Numbered from the stretch's first letter, positions 8,691 to 17,094 are shown. The stretch is 32,191 nucleotides of DNA from an uncultured Bacteroidota bacterium (GCA_903824665.1 CAIJXT010000032.1:1-32191); one strand, 5' to 3'. Notes: generated by a model not told the origin, from the letters alone. Translations and numbers: made by a program.

Positions 8691-9269
8691 CTATGGTGCT
8701 ACGTGAAATCTGCTGGTAACAACAACTTTCACTGTCAATACTTTGTTTGTAACCTTTCTCATTTTGCCACCCAGCTGGCAGGTAAATGTGATGGGGCCGG
8801 AGTTGGGCATGTACGATCTGAGGTTTGTGGTAGAGTTTACCGGAACAGAAAGTGTGGCCGCATAAGTATTAGGGTTGGATGGTATCTCGGCTATAGTTAC
8901 CGGAGTGGTATTAGTTGGGGTGGAGAAAGAGGCCTGCACCTGTTCGAAATTGGCAAAATTATTGGCCGTATCCGGGTTGTTGATGGTCATATTGCAACTG
9001 GTAATGTAATATTCATCAATATTCTTAATGCCCAGTTGGTCGGCGGTTTGTGCACGTATAAAACTGTCAATGTTGTATGAAAAAGTACCGGTGCCGATGT
9101 TGCTATGCGACGCCAGATCATTTACGATCGGCACATTGATCGTAGCTTCAAGACCGTTGAGATCGAAGGTTGCTGGTCCGGCGATGGTCTCCTTTACTTT
9201 ATCGCAAGACGAGAGCGAGGCAGCACCCAATGCTACTGCACAAAGCGAACTAAGAAATTTGTTTTTCAT
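8691..9269 (-). CDS. Small predicted lipoprotein of unknown function
   Basis: This 192-aa protein starts with a lipoprotein signal peptide, MKNKFLSSLCAVALGAASLSSC, whose lipobox LSSC puts the lipidated Cys at residue 22. It is followed by DK, so the protein is probably anchored in a membrane facing the periplasm or the cell surface. The mature part is Thr/Asn-rich and looks like a beta-sandwich (FDLNGLEATINVPIVNDL, GPITFTCQLGGKMRKVTNKVLTVKVVVTSRF). I do not recognise a named family. TACTTTTA, one base off the -7 consensus, lies about 20-30 nt upstream on the minus strand. The gene is monocistronic and ends at the bidirectional terminator. Confidence 0.85.
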   Translation of the reverse strand: MKNKFLSSLCAVALGAASLSSCDKVKETIAGPATFDLNGLEATINVPIVNDLASHSNIGTGTFSYNIDSFIRAQTADQLGIKNIDEYYITSCNMTINNPDTANNFANFEQVQASFSTPTNTTPVTIAEIPSNPNTYAATLSVPVNSTTNLRSYMPNSGPITFTCQLGGKMRKVTNKVLTVKVVVTSRFHVAP

Positions 9270-10103
9270 ATTGCTGTGATTTTTATATTGTAAAAGTATG
9301 GATTTTTTTTAATCCAAAGGTTAATTTGATCTGATTTCCTATTGGCTCAGAAATATTGCCTTTGATTTGCCGCCGGGTAGGCAAGCAGTATACGTGGCAC
9401 AATTGTGGCACTAAGATTGTGCGGATTATTAGTTTTGAATTGGGATGAAAAAGTGGCGAATTTGCGTTTTTGCGCACTTTTCTGTGAAAATTTCTGTTTT
9501 CTGGTTTTTCGGATTAATACGTTGTTTATCAGTGTTTTACGAATCGGTATACTTTTTCTTTTTGCGCAGTTTTTGCGCAGTTGCTTCCTCCTGCTGTCTC
9601 TTGCCGGTACGCTGCATTGCGTTCCCGAACTGTGCGCCTGAGGTTGATTAATAGCTATTTCCGGGTTTAGTGTAGTTCCAATTTTGAAGCGCATTTTGTG
9701 TGCCTTTTGCTTTTTACGGGAGAGCATAAGAGATAGGTTTGGGTATTGGGTCACAAAGGTCGGGTAGGTATTGGGTATGGACAATTTGGGTTTTCATGAA
9801 AGTACCGCCAGCGGCATATGACACTACAGAAACTGTACTATCATGAATAAAAGTTTCCGCTGTGGGTGCGGGTTTTGGCAGAGAAAGTGTTTAGATATTA
9901 TAATGAATGTTCGTTTGGTTAATGGTTTGAGTTGTGGATGTGTTCGCACGTGTTTGCAACGCCCGCCCGGCGGATATGTGCTGCAATCCTGCACATGATG
10001 GTGTATGTTCCTGCATTTCGCGAGAAGACCACAGCATTGTGTCGGCGGTGAGGCCCGAAACTACTTTCATTTTTTTGTGTAGGAATGCGCACACCGTAGC
10101 GTG
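9270..10103. other. 834-bp gap without a credible gene
   Basis: Reading frames here are short or compositionally implausible. The longest (9347-9784, minus) is a Lys/Arg-rich 145-residue frame with no domain-like pattern. The DNA contains a tandem TTTTTGCGCAG pair at 9559-9580 and other GCGCA-containing T-rich words near 9464. There is a run of TTGGGTA-like words near 9738-9780 and a GC-rich patch near 9960. I see no tRNA, no strong terminator and no mobile-element end. It may be decayed sequence or an untranslated RNA region. Confidence 0.5.
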
Positions 10104-10430
10104 CTAAACCTCAAACTTCTGGCCATAGTCGTTCATTGCCTGCATAATCGGCAATAGTTTTCTGCCCTCTGCGGTAAGGCTGTATTCTACTTTTGGTGGC
10201 AATACATCAAACACTTTTCTATGAACTATGCCTTGCTCTTCCAGTTCTTTTAGTACCTGGGACAACATCTTGTCGTTGATGGTGACAAGCGTCTTTTTTA
10301 GTTCCCCAAATCTCATTTTTTGCGTTCTTAAATTCCAGATCACAATCCCCTTCCAGCGACCGCCAACTATTTGCAGGGTTAGGTCTACAGGACAGTAAAA
10401 GAAGGTTCCGTTAAGTTTATACCTTTTCAT
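10104..10430 (-). CDS. HxlR-family winged-helix transcriptional regulator
   Basis: The product shows the full HxlR pattern. It has a Cys-Pro near the N-terminus (FYCPVDLTLQIVGGRWKGIVIWNL), a recognition region RFGELKKTLVTINDKMLSQVLKELEEQGIVHRKV, and the beta-wing PPKVEYSLTAEGRKLLPIMQAM. Members are small dimeric repressors or activators, and several sense electrophiles or oxidants through the conserved Cys. The ATG at 10430 (108 aa) is preferred over an upstream ATG at 10451. A perfect -7 promoter element at 10449-10456 overlaps that upstream codon, so the mRNA would start after it. It is divergent from a SnoaL-like gene 134 bp away, with a palindrome between them. Autoregulation and control of the neighbour are therefore likely, as for many HxlR pairs. 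Confidence 0.93.
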   Translation of the reverse strand: MKRYKLNGTFFYCPVDLTLQIVGGRWKGIVIWNLRTQKMRFGELKKTLVTINDKMLSQVLKELEEQGIVHRKVFDVLPPKVEYSLTAEGRKLLPIMQAMNDYGQKFEV

Positions 10431-10448
10431 TGGCTTACAGATTTTTTG

Positions 10449-10456
10449 CAAAAGTA
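10449..10456 (-). promoter_or_regulatory. -7 promoter element of the HxlR gene (TACTTTTG)
   Basis: The minus strand reads TACTTTTG, matching TAnnTTTG, 19 nt before the ATG at 10430. Its position rules against the ATG at 10451 as the translation start. Confidence 0.65.
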
Positions 10457-10474
10457 TAACCAGCGAAGGATACT

Positions 10475-10487
10475 TACCTAAAAGGTA
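10475..10487. promoter_or_regulatory. Candidate HxlR operator
   Basis: TACCT-AAA-AGGTA is a perfect palindrome between the divergent HxlR and SnoaL-like genes, preceded by TACT. It falls where the -33 region of the HxlR promoter would lie, so binding there would block the regulator's own transcription. HxlR proteins commonly bind short TAC/GTA palindromes. Assignment is by position and symmetry only. Confidence 0.45.
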
Positions 10488-10533
10488 GCACTTTCATATT
10501 GGGAAGTATGGTAGTAAATGCAAGTGACCGGTC

Positions 10534-10541
10534 TAGTTTTG
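10534..10541 (+). promoter_or_regulatory. -7 promoter element of the SnoaL-like gene (TAGTTTTG)
   Basis: TAGTTTTG matches TAnnTTTG and ends 22 nt before the ATG at 10564. Confidence 0.55.
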
Positions 10542-10563
10542 CATTTTCAAAATTTGTCTTTTT

Positions 10564-11160
10564 ATGAACATTGCAAAACTCATTATCAACAACGAAAACA
10601 AAACAGAAACAGCACAAACAGCGTATGCTGTTTCTAGATCCATATTGGAAGGGAATTGGGAAAAGTTGGATAGCCTGCTGGCCAGGACGTTTACCTATAC
10701 CGGCGATGGGTACCATTTTTCAAAGGATGAGTACATTGCTTTTATGCAGGACATGCGCGCGGCATTTTCAAACTTCGAAATGATCCTTGAAAAGACAATT
10801 TCTGATGACAATTTTGTATCCATTCGTTTCACCTCGAATGTGGTCAATACCGGCAGTTTTATGGGGTCGCCTGCCAATCAGAAGAGCTTAAGGGTGACTG
10901 GTATTTTCCAGCGTGAGGTGGCAAACGGACAGGTACTGCAGGAATGGCAGACAACCGATCTGTTAGGCACAATGAACCAGATAGGATTTGGTGCAACATT
11001 CGGGTATGCGGTATTTGTGACGGGGTTTAAGGTAAAACAGAAACCCTTGCAGCGCAAACCGAACGACTTTCTCCATATCAACGGTGAAGTTTCTAATTTT
11101 GATCTGTTAAGTGCAGGGGATAAAAATAAGTACATCAAGGATTATCTAAAAAAGATGTAG
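10564..11160 (+). CDS. SnoaL-like / NTF2-fold protein with a C-terminal extension
   Basis: Residues ~15-135 of this 198-aa protein have the SnoaL/NTF2 pattern. A first helix (AVSRSILEGNWEKLDSLLARTFTYTGDGYHFSKDEYIAFMQDM) is followed by FSNFEMILEKTISDDNFVSIRFTSNVVNTGSFMG and then a strand with QRE...GQVLQEWQTTDLLGTMNQIG. SnoaL-like proteins are small alpha+beta barrels, some of them polyketide cyclases or isomerases and many of unknown substrate. The last ~60 residues, after FGYAVFVTGFKVKQKP, are an extension I do not recognise, basic at its start. There is no signal peptide. It is divergent from the HxlR regulator with a palindrome between them, so it is probably the regulated target. The substrate is unknown. 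Confidence 0.8.
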   Translation: MNIAKLIINNENKTETAQTAYAVSRSILEGNWEKLDSLLARTFTYTGDGYHFSKDEYIAFMQDMRAAFSNFEMILEKTISDDNFVSIRFTSNVVNTGSFMGSPANQKSLRVTGIFQREVANGQVLQEWQTTDLLGTMNQIGFGATFGYAVFVTGFKVKQKPLQRKPNDFLHINGEVSNFDLLSAGDKNKYIKDYLKKM

Positions 11161-11401
11161 TAGTCCGCTGTTATCTGAATGCTATATAAACACTGTGCCA
11201 GGGCCCGGCTTACTTTGCCCGGTGTGTTTCATCCGGACTGAGTGCAGCAGACAATTTACGCAAGACAATGACTGATTGACAGACAGTGTAGACCGCGACG
11301 TAGAAGGAGCGCATCAGGTTTTTGCGGAAGACAATCGGAACAACATGGCCATGCTGCAAACCCACGCCAGCCGGAGCCGGAAGCGGTCCATATCCCTGTT
11401 A

Positions 11402-12370
11402 TCACTCTTTTAGAAAACGCTCTACATACACCTCGTTCACCCTGATGAAATAAACACCCGCCGGCAAATGAGCAATTTCTAATAACGCCTCCTTCCCTCT
11501 TTTGGGAAGGCTGTAAGGTGCCATCACCACCTGCCCCACTGCATTAGTTATCACAACACTATTCACACCCTCACTTACACTTACATGCAGCGTGTGATGC
11601 ACGGGGTTGGGGTATAGTCCCAATCCCTGCCTCAATGTTTCTTTTACACTTACCGACGGATCTGCAACCTTCTCTACCGCGACGGAATCTATGTAGTAAT
11701 AGGCGTTGCCAGGTATCCAGCCGCCACTTTTCATAGGCGTTGCAAGAGTTGTGGCATCATTCTTAAAATTGCCCAGTATCATGTTGGTGTACGATGAGTC
11801 TGCTGTAAAAGTATCCACCAGCGATACCCAGTTAGTTGTATCTGTTATATTACCGGCAAAGCCATAATCTATCTGCGGTGCCGCATTGATAAGGGTCACA
11901 AAAGCAAAATTCCTGAGCTTATAGAAGAGCACCCCCATACCATTTGTACCATACTCGCACCTGTCTGACAGTGATACCTTAAGATAAACCCTGTAAACTG
12001 CCCCGATCTCCAGCGCCGGTATTGCCACTCTTGCATATTCCCGGTAATTCGGCAATACACTCCAGCCAAAAGTCATCAACCCGATATATCCCTTGCCGCT
12101 CGATGCCTGTTTGCCTACCAGGTTTTCCGGCACACCCATGTCTGCCGCCGGCGTTGCGGCAAGTGTATCATTACAGGCATTGAAATAGTCTGTAGAGGCA
12201 CTAGTAGCATGCTCCGATTTCCACGGCGCCGCCCTTGTTATCTGACCTATGTCTGTAGGGCAACTAGTGTAATTTTCAAAGCTGGGGTTGGGCACTATAT
12301 TCTGGCAATAACCAATATTCGCCTGCAGTAGCAATAATAGCGGTAAACATTTCAAGGTCAATATTTTCAT
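11402..12370 (-). CDS. Secreted protein with T9SS type A sorting domain
   Basis: The open frame extends up to 12640, but the real start is almost certainly the ATG at 12370. That gives a clear signal peptide (MKILTLKCLPLLLLLQANIGYCQ), and a perfect -7 element lies 21 nt upstream. The 322-aa protein begins NIVPNPSFENYTSCPTDIGQI. This opening is shared by many Bacteroidota secreted proteins with a galactose-binding-like jelly-roll fold, and continues with FNACNDT, GVPENLVGKQASSGKGYIGL and YYIDSVAVEKV. Residues ~241-322 are a T9SS type A domain (LGLYPNPVHHTLHVSVSEG...LPAGVYFIRVNEVYVERFLKE). It is expected to be exported to the cell surface; a carbohydrate-binding role is a guess. It is monocistronic. 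Confidence 0.88.
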   Translation of the reverse strand: MKILTLKCLPLLLLLQANIGYCQNIVPNPSFENYTSCPTDIGQITRAAPWKSEHATSASTDYFNACNDTLAATPAADMGVPENLVGKQASSGKGYIGLMTFGWSVLPNYREYARVAIPALEIGAVYRVYLKVSLSDRCEYGTNGMGVLFYKLRNFAFVTLINAAPQIDYGFAGNITDTTNWVSLVDTFTADSSYTNMILGNFKNDATTLATPMKSGGWIPGNAYYYIDSVAVEKVADPSVSVKETLRQGLGLYPNPVHHTLHVSVSEGVNSVVITNAVGQVVMAPYSLPKRGKEALLEIAHLPAGVYFIRVNEVYVERFLKE

Positions 12371-12390
12371 AAAAGTACTTGTCGCACAAA

Positions 12391-12398
12391 CAAATGTA
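12391..12398 (-). promoter_or_regulatory. -7 promoter element (TACATTTG) deciding the start at 12370
   Basis: The minus strand reads TACATTTG, an exact consensus match inside the longer open frame. Transcription from here excludes all start codons upstream of 12370. Confidence 0.65.
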
Positions 12399-12691
12399 CG
12401 TGATCCACCCTTCATATGCACCACTGTTAACCCGGGCCCGTTGTACGATATGTTCCGCAGTATAATCCCGGACTGAAAATAGAAAACGCTGCCTCGGAGG
12501 GTTGTTTCCATTTTGTTGTTACCGGTCAGGGCGCGGTGCCCGGGTCGAGGCTCTTGATGAGGAACACCAACAAAGGCGGAAAATGAAATTCCATACTTCA
12601 TAGCCTTGATTTCCCGGGCAACGTTAGCCTGACCTAGCACGGCATATTCACATATATGTCGTATTTTCGAACTTTATTAAAAAGGTAACAT

Positions 12692-13651
12692 ATGATATTA
12701 AGACATGCTTTTATTGCCTTTCTGTTTGTAATAATTGCTATTAATGCCAATGGTCAAAATAAGGAATACTATAGGTTGGTAGCAGAAGGTGAACGACTTT
12801 TCAATGCCAGGGAATACAAAGAGTCCGCCGCGGCTTATAGCAGGTCCTTTGCATTGGCGGGAAGAAAAGCTGTTCCTGACGACCGCTTTAACGCGGCGCG
12901 CGCATGGGCTGAAGCTGGCAATAAGGATTCTGCATTCCACCAACTGCAATACCTTGCCACCAAACATAAGTTTGCAAATTACAGAAGTCTATTAGATGAT
13001 ACTGATTTGAACAGGCTGCACAGTGATAAACGTTGGGTATCAGTTTGCGGGAAAGTGAGAAAAAATAAGGAGCAGGTTGATGCAAAGCTTAATAAACCAC
13101 TAGTAGCGCGGCTTGATACGATATTGTACTATGACCAAAAATATCGCCTTGCTTTCGATACCGCAGCTGAACAACATATGAAGGCACTTTGGGACGGGAT
13201 GAGGCTGCATGACTCGCTGAATGAGATAGAAGTTATAGCGATCCTTGATAAGTATGGTTGGCCAAGTATAGAAAGCGTTGGCGAAATGGGTACTGAACCA
13301 ATATTTCTTGTTATACAACACGCTCGCTTAAAAATACAGGATAAGTATCTGCCTGTTCTGCGTGACGCAGTTAAAAAAGGCAACGCCAAGGCTGCGTGGA
13401 TGGCATTGCTTGAAGATAGAGTAGCATTAAGGCATGGCCGTAAGCAAATATATGGCAGTCAGGTTTCCGGTGATGAAAAAGGTGGGTATCTTGCTCCCAT
13501 GATAGATCCGGACAATGTAGATGAAAGAAGGGCTTCTGTTGGTCTTGGGCCGCTTGCTGTATACCTGCAATATTTCGAGTTGCCATGGGACGTTGCAGAA
13601 TATAAAAAACAATTGCCGGAAATAGAAAAGAGAGAGGCAGCTGGTCATTGA
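12692..13651 (+). CDS. Secreted TPR-like protein with DUF6624 domain
   Basis: This 319-aa protein has a signal peptide (MILRHAFIAFLFVIIAINANGQ). A short TPR-like helical region follows at ~25-125 (RLVAEGERLFNAREYKESAAAYSRSFALAG, with an RFNAARAWAEAGNKDSAFHQLQ repeat). Residues ~130-300 fit DUF6624: DKYGWPSIESVGEMG, FLVIQHARLKIQDKYLPVLRDAVKKGNA, LLEDRVALRHGRKQIYGSQ, IDPDNVDERRASVGLGPLAVYL. The biochemical role of DUF6624 is not known to me. The conserved HAR, EDR and YGSQ motifs suggest a binding or catalytic site. An OmpA-family gene follows 117 bp downstream on the same strand with no clear promoter or terminator between them, so the two may be co-transcribed. Confidence 0.85.
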   Translation: MILRHAFIAFLFVIIAINANGQNKEYYRLVAEGERLFNAREYKESAAAYSRSFALAGRKAVPDDRFNAARAWAEAGNKDSAFHQLQYLATKHKFANYRSLLDDTDLNRLHSDKRWVSVCGKVRKNKEQVDAKLNKPLVARLDTILYYDQKYRLAFDTAAEQHMKALWDGMRLHDSLNEIEVIAILDKYGWPSIESVGEMGTEPIFLVIQHARLKIQDKYLPVLRDAVKKGNAKAAWMALLEDRVALRHGRKQIYGSQVSGDEKGGYLAPMIDPDNVDERRASVGLGPLAVYLQYFELPWDVAEYKKQLPEIEKREAAGH

Positions 13652-13768
13652 CATTGCATTGGAAATAGTACCATGTTTTTGTGGGTATTTCAGCTTTTAT
13701 AAGCCTGGTGGCGATGAGTCCACACCGAAAGGCGGGAGACACATCGGGCGTAGAAAAATCGAACTGAT

Positions 13769-14806
13769 ATGAAAATAATAAGACTAGTCTTTATATTCCT
13801 GATAACATCCTTATTGACACAAGCACAGGAAAAAAAAGAAGACACAGCAACCAACGGCTTCACACAACGTGAGGTCGTGCTGTACGAAGAGGATTTCGGA
13901 GAAGATACCGTAGGGGCATTTCCATCGAAGTTGCAGGTAATGGCGTCTGACAACTACACATGGCGCGATATGAACACAATGTTTCATGTAGAAAAAGATA
14001 GTGAAGGAATGTATTTGAAAATAGTCCGCAATGCACGGCCGGAGCTGGAGCCTTTTCCGAAGTATACCCTTTTTGACAGTTTTACGATAGAGATTGATTT
14101 CCTGCTTGAATACTACAACTCCGGTATCGCTTGCATACTAACCGATGATTCTGCCCGGCGATGGATATATGACTCATTAGATGGCAAGGGGCAATTCAAG
14201 TGCGGTGTGGCTCTTGAAAAATATGGGTCGCTGGCCGATAAAAAAACAAACATCCCCGGCTTTGACCGGAAATTATGGCACCGCCTGGCGATTTCCTATA
14301 AAAAACAGCAAACAAAATACTACTTTGATGATACGCTGGTATCTTTACTAGCCGGGTTCGCGGTCAATGCTTCACATGTTTTCATTGTTCCAAAAGGGCC
14401 TGTCAAAATACGGCATATTCGCATTGCGTCCGGCCCCGAGACCATACCTATTGAAAGACTGCTATCAGATAAAAAATTCACAACACACGCTATCTTGTTT
14501 GATGTAAACAGATCGGTATGCAAGCATACAAGTATGACATTCATCAGAAGGCTTGCCAGTTTCCTGAAAAAAAATCCTTCAATAAAATTGGAGATAGATG
14601 GACATACAGATAGCGATGGGAATGCCGAAGCCAATATGAAGCTTTCGCTGGAGCGGGCTAATGAAGTGAAAAGGCAATTGATAGCGATGGGCGTAGCTGC
14701 CGCCCGGCTCACCACTAAGGGCCTTGGCGCCTCAAAACCAATTGAAACCAATTCTACAATAGAGGGAAAAGCTAATAACCGGCGGGTGGAGTTCATAAGC
14801 CGATAG
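13769..14806 (+). CDS. OmpA-family protein with an N-terminal lamin-G-like domain
   Basis: This 345-aa protein has a signal peptide (MKIIRLVFIFLITSLLTQAQ). Residues ~35-230 look like a concanavalin/lamin-G-like jelly roll (LYEEDFGEDTVGAFPSKLQV, FTIEIDFLLEY, KLWHRLAISYKKQQTKYYFDD, VKIRHIRIASG). Residues ~240-345 form an OmpA C-terminal peptidoglycan-binding domain. It includes ILFDVNRS, LEIDGHTDSDG, then N and LSLERANEVKRQLIAMGV, and ends in NNRRVEFISR; the conserved Asp and Arg that contact diaminopimelate are present. There is no beta barrel, so it is probably periplasmic or surface-attached with the OmpA part holding the cell wall. It sits 117 bp after the DUF6624 gene and is convergent with the ECF42 operon. 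Confidence 0.92.
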   Translation: MKIIRLVFIFLITSLLTQAQEKKEDTATNGFTQREVVLYEEDFGEDTVGAFPSKLQVMASDNYTWRDMNTMFHVEKDSEGMYLKIVRNARPELEPFPKYTLFDSFTIEIDFLLEYYNSGIACILTDDSARRWIYDSLDGKGQFKCGVALEKYGSLADKKTNIPGFDRKLWHRLAISYKKQQTKYYFDDTLVSLLAGFAVNASHVFIVPKGPVKIRHIRIASGPETIPIERLLSDKKFTTHAILFDVNRSVCKHTSMTFIRRLASFLKKNPSIKLEIDGHTDSDGNAEANMKLSLERANEVKRQLIAMGVAAARLTTKGLGASKPIETNSTIEGKANNRRVEFISR

Positions 14807-14850
14807 TCCAGAGAAATGGTGATATTAAAAGCAGATAGAGAGAAAACAAA

Positions 14851-15000
14851 AACGGAGAAACCCGCACTCCGCTCTGTTTCTCCTCACTCATTTAGGTGCC
14901 CCTAACAGACAAAACTTCGAACCCCACAAGGGAGTAGTTTCGTGAAATTTATCTGTCCTGTGAGAGGCTGTTGGTCAGAAAATAAGACAAACAGCGGCGG
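14851..15000 (-). repeat. Dispersed 3'-end repeat, copy A
   Basis: On the minus strand this begins 93 nt after the sigma gene's stop. It holds, in order, a GTTGGTC-type hairpin (14967-14995, one mismatch: GACAAAC), and GGTTCGAAGTTTTG running into CTGTTAGGGGCACC (14923-14896), which resembles a tRNA T-arm and acceptor end. Then comes a hairpin GGAGAAAC/GTTTCTCC (14854-14883) followed by TTTTTGTTTT, a plausible terminator. Parts are shared with copies near 17.0, 19.4 and 20.2 kb. Copies A and D also share CGCT(C/A)TGTTTCTCC. Confidence 0.7.
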
Positions 15001-15092
15001 AAACCAGCCAAATTGTGTGCGGCACGAGTTCCCCCGGGCGCCAGGCCAGGCTGCAAACCCGCGCCAGGCGGCATAAATAAATTTTGAAACAC

Positions 15093-16367
15093 TTAATTCC
15101 TATTCTTCAGCAGTTCTTCCATCTTTGTTTTAATGAGTTTCTTTTCTGCTGTTGAAGGCGTAAGATCAAAAGCCTGTTGCAGGTATTCATTCGCTTTTAT
15201 GGTGTCGCTGAGTCTTTTATACAATTCTCCAAGCACAGAACTATAGATATGGTCTGTTCGTAAAAGCTTATCAATACCTGTGATTGAAAGAATGGATTGA
15301 ATAGCAGCTTCTATTGCTCCCAATTGTGCAAGTACTACAGCCCTGTTCAACTGCACAGCGGGAGATGGATTTACTTCCAGCAACATATCATATAACTGCA
15401 GTAACTTTTCCCAATTGGTAGCAGCGAAGGTTTCTGCAAAACAATGTTGCGCAGCTATCGCAGATTCTATATGATATACACTCAACTCATCACCTTTGCT
15501 GCACTTATTTAAATAATGAAAACCGATGTTGATCAGTTCTTTGTTCCATTTTTTTCTGTCCTGTTGCTGCAGCAGAATGATATCATTATTATCATCAATT
15601 CTGCTGTCGAACCTGGAAGCCTGAAAACACATCAGGCTTAGCAAGGCAAATGTGGAAGGCTGATCACCGGCTTTATGTTCACCCAGCAGTTTGCAGCAAC
15701 GCATGGCTTCTGCACAAAGATCTTTGCGTATAAGTTCATCGGCTTTTAGAGAATTATATCCTTCATTGAATAAAAGATACAGAACGGTGTAGATCGTTTC
15801 CAGTCGTTTCTTCAACTCTTCACCGGCGGGAATTTCTAACTGGATTTGATTATTCTTCAGAAATTCTTTTGCCCTATGCAATCTTTTTTGAATGGCAGTT
15901 TCATTAGTAACTAGTGATCTTGCAATTTCCTGCATCGAGAATCCGGAAACTGTTTTTAAAGTAAGTGCTACCTGGTCTTCCTGTTTCAAAGATGGATGGC
16001 AGCAGGCAAACATCATTCTCAACTGGCTGTCTGCAATTTCCAGTTCATGAAAAAACTGGTCAAGCGTGCAGGCAGACTGTTCATTCAGTTCAGCAGCCAG
16101 TTCTTTTGAATAGAGATTGAAATTATTTTGTCTTCTGATAATATCAATTGCCCTGTTCTTTGCAACCTGCATCAGCCATGCGGAAGGATCATCCGGAAGA
16201 TTGTTGAACTTCCAGCTTTGCTGTGCTTTTATAAAAGCATCCTGCACCACATCTTCTGCCAGTTGGAGGTTATGTAATCCAAACAATCTTGATAAAACGG
16301 CAACCATCTTTCCCGCTTCATGGCGAAAAAGATGGTCAACCAGTTTCTCTGTTTCTGCAAATTGCAT
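15093..16367 (-). CDS. ECF-family RNA polymerase sigma factor, ECF42-like with C-terminal TPR extension
   Basis: This 424-aa protein opens with sigma region 2 (MVAVLSRLFGLHNLQLAEDVVQDAFIKAQQSW, DPSAWLMQVAKNRAIDIIRRQ). Sigma region 4 follows (DQVALTLKTVSGFSMQEIARSLVTNETAIQKRLHRAKEFL). The long C-terminal part starts at about residue 185 (LETIYTVLYLLFNEGYNS, LCAEAMRCCKLL) and ends in TPR-like helices (LLEVNPSPAVQLNRAVVLAQLG, YLQQAFDLTPSTAEK). This matches the ECF42 group (DUF6596), which lacks a normal anti-sigma factor and is encoded next to a DGPF/YCII protein, as here. In that group the C-terminal extension is needed for activity. The ATG at 16367 leaves a 3-nt gap after the DGPF stop, so the two form an operon; the TTG one codon upstream is less likely. 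Its target genes are not visible. The DNA looks AT-richer than neighbouring genes. Confidence 0.94.
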   Translation of the reverse strand: MQFAETEKLVDHLFRHEAGKMVAVLSRLFGLHNLQLAEDVVQDAFIKAQQSWKFNNLPDDPSAWLMQVAKNRAIDIIRRQNNFNLYSKELAAELNEQSACTLDQFFHELEIADSQLRMMFACCHPSLKQEDQVALTLKTVSGFSMQEIARSLVTNETAIQKRLHRAKEFLKNNQIQLEIPAGEELKKRLETIYTVLYLLFNEGYNSLKADELIRKDLCAEAMRCCKLLGEHKAGDQPSTFALLSLMCFQASRFDSRIDDNNDIILLQQQDRKKWNKELINIGFHYLNKCSKGDELSVYHIESAIAAQHCFAETFAATNWEKLLQLYDMLLEVNPSPAVQLNRAVVLAQLGAIEAAIQSILSITGIDKLLRTDHIYSSVLGELYKRLSDTIKANEYLQQAFDLTPSTAEKKLIKTKMEELLKNRN

Positions 16368-16370
16368 CAA

Positions 16371-16715
16371 TCACATATTATCAAACACCACTACATCCCG
16401 CACTTCAACAGTTCCACCCAGGGGAAGGTCAGGACAACTCTTGGCAATCTCAGACGCTTCTTCAATACTGGCGGCTTTTACAATAAAGAATCCGCCCACC
16501 ATCTCTTTGCTTTCTGCATACGGGCCATCCGTAACCAAATTGCCTTTTTTTACTGTTTTACCTGTAGGCAGCAACGCTTCGCCGGCTGTGTAAATACCCT
16601 TCGCTTGTAATTCACCTATCCATGAGAACCATTTTTGCATGTTTTGCTGAGATTCTTCCGGAGACATTTTCATTGTTTCGCTGCCACTACGAAAAATAAG
16701 CATGAAATTTTTCAT
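16371..16715 (-). CDS. DGPF / YCII-domain protein, partner of ECF42 sigma
   Basis: This 114-aa protein has the YCII (dimeric alpha-beta ferredoxin-like) pattern: MKNFMLIFRSGSE, WFSWIGELQAKGIYTAGEALLP, VTDGPYAESKEMVGGFFIVKAASIEEASEIAKSCPDL, TVEVRDVVVF. DGPYAESKE is the defining DGPF motif. Such proteins are encoded beside ECF42 sigma factors in many phyla and are often target genes; the exact biochemical role is unsettled. It is the first gene of a two-gene operon. A TAATTTTTG sequence on the minus strand, about 65-75 nt upstream, resembles the -7 element with one extra T. Confidence 0.94.
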   Translation of the reverse strand: MKNFMLIFRSGSETMKMSPEESQQNMQKWFSWIGELQAKGIYTAGEALLPTGKTVKKGNLVTDGPYAESKEMVGGFFIVKAASIEEASEIAKSCPDLPLGGTVEVRDVVVFDNM

Positions 16716-17000
16716 TGTACTGTTTTTTTGGTTTTAAAGATTGTTTACGGGTATGTGACGAACAGCATTTTGCCGGGCAGACAAAAATTACAAACTTTTT
16801 TTGAGTTGAGTATGAATTTGTAGGAATGGCACCATGAAAACACCTCAAAATTGTGCACTTCCCACACTGATCGAGGGGGCTCCCTTCGTCCTCAACATAC
16901 AGCAATTGTCTCCTTGCCGGCACAATAAACAAAAATCCACCCTCCAAACAAGATAGGATACTTGTAGACTTTTAGCTTTTGACTTTTGCCCGTTTACTTT
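16716..17000. other. Intergenic region upstream of the DGPF-ECF42 operon
   Basis: No gene is supported here. The region should hold the operon promoter. It ends in a T-rich patch with repeated CTTTT words (CTTTTAGCTTTTGACTTTTG near 16969) next to repeat copy B. Confidence 0.4.
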
Positions 17001-17062
17001 TAAAGTGCCCCTAACAGACAAAACTTCTAACCAGCTAAAGGATTTTTTTTGTAAAATACACG
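17001..17062 (-). repeat. Dispersed 3'-end repeat, copy B (short)
   Basis: The plus strand has GTGCCCCTAACAGACAAAAC followed by TTCTAACC (17005-17032), differing from copy A at one base in 28. Weaker similarity continues to about 17062. The GTTGGTC hairpin and the terminator hairpin are missing. It lies 33 nt after the stop codon of the adenylate cyclase gene, in the same orientation as the other copies. Confidence 0.7.
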
Positions 17063-17094
17063 TTTTAAAGTCTGTTTTGGAGTAAAAGAGTGCA

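Noticed and set aside
9347..9784. A 145-residue minus-strand gene
   Set aside because: Extremely Lys/Arg-rich and without domain pattern; it looks like a by-product of T-rich DNA.
9891..10094. A 67-residue minus-strand gene
   Set aside because: Low-complexity product with no motif; not supported.
12371..12640. N-terminal 90-residue extension of the T9SS protein at 11402-12370
   Set aside because: It would bury the signal peptide, and a perfect promoter element lies inside the extension.
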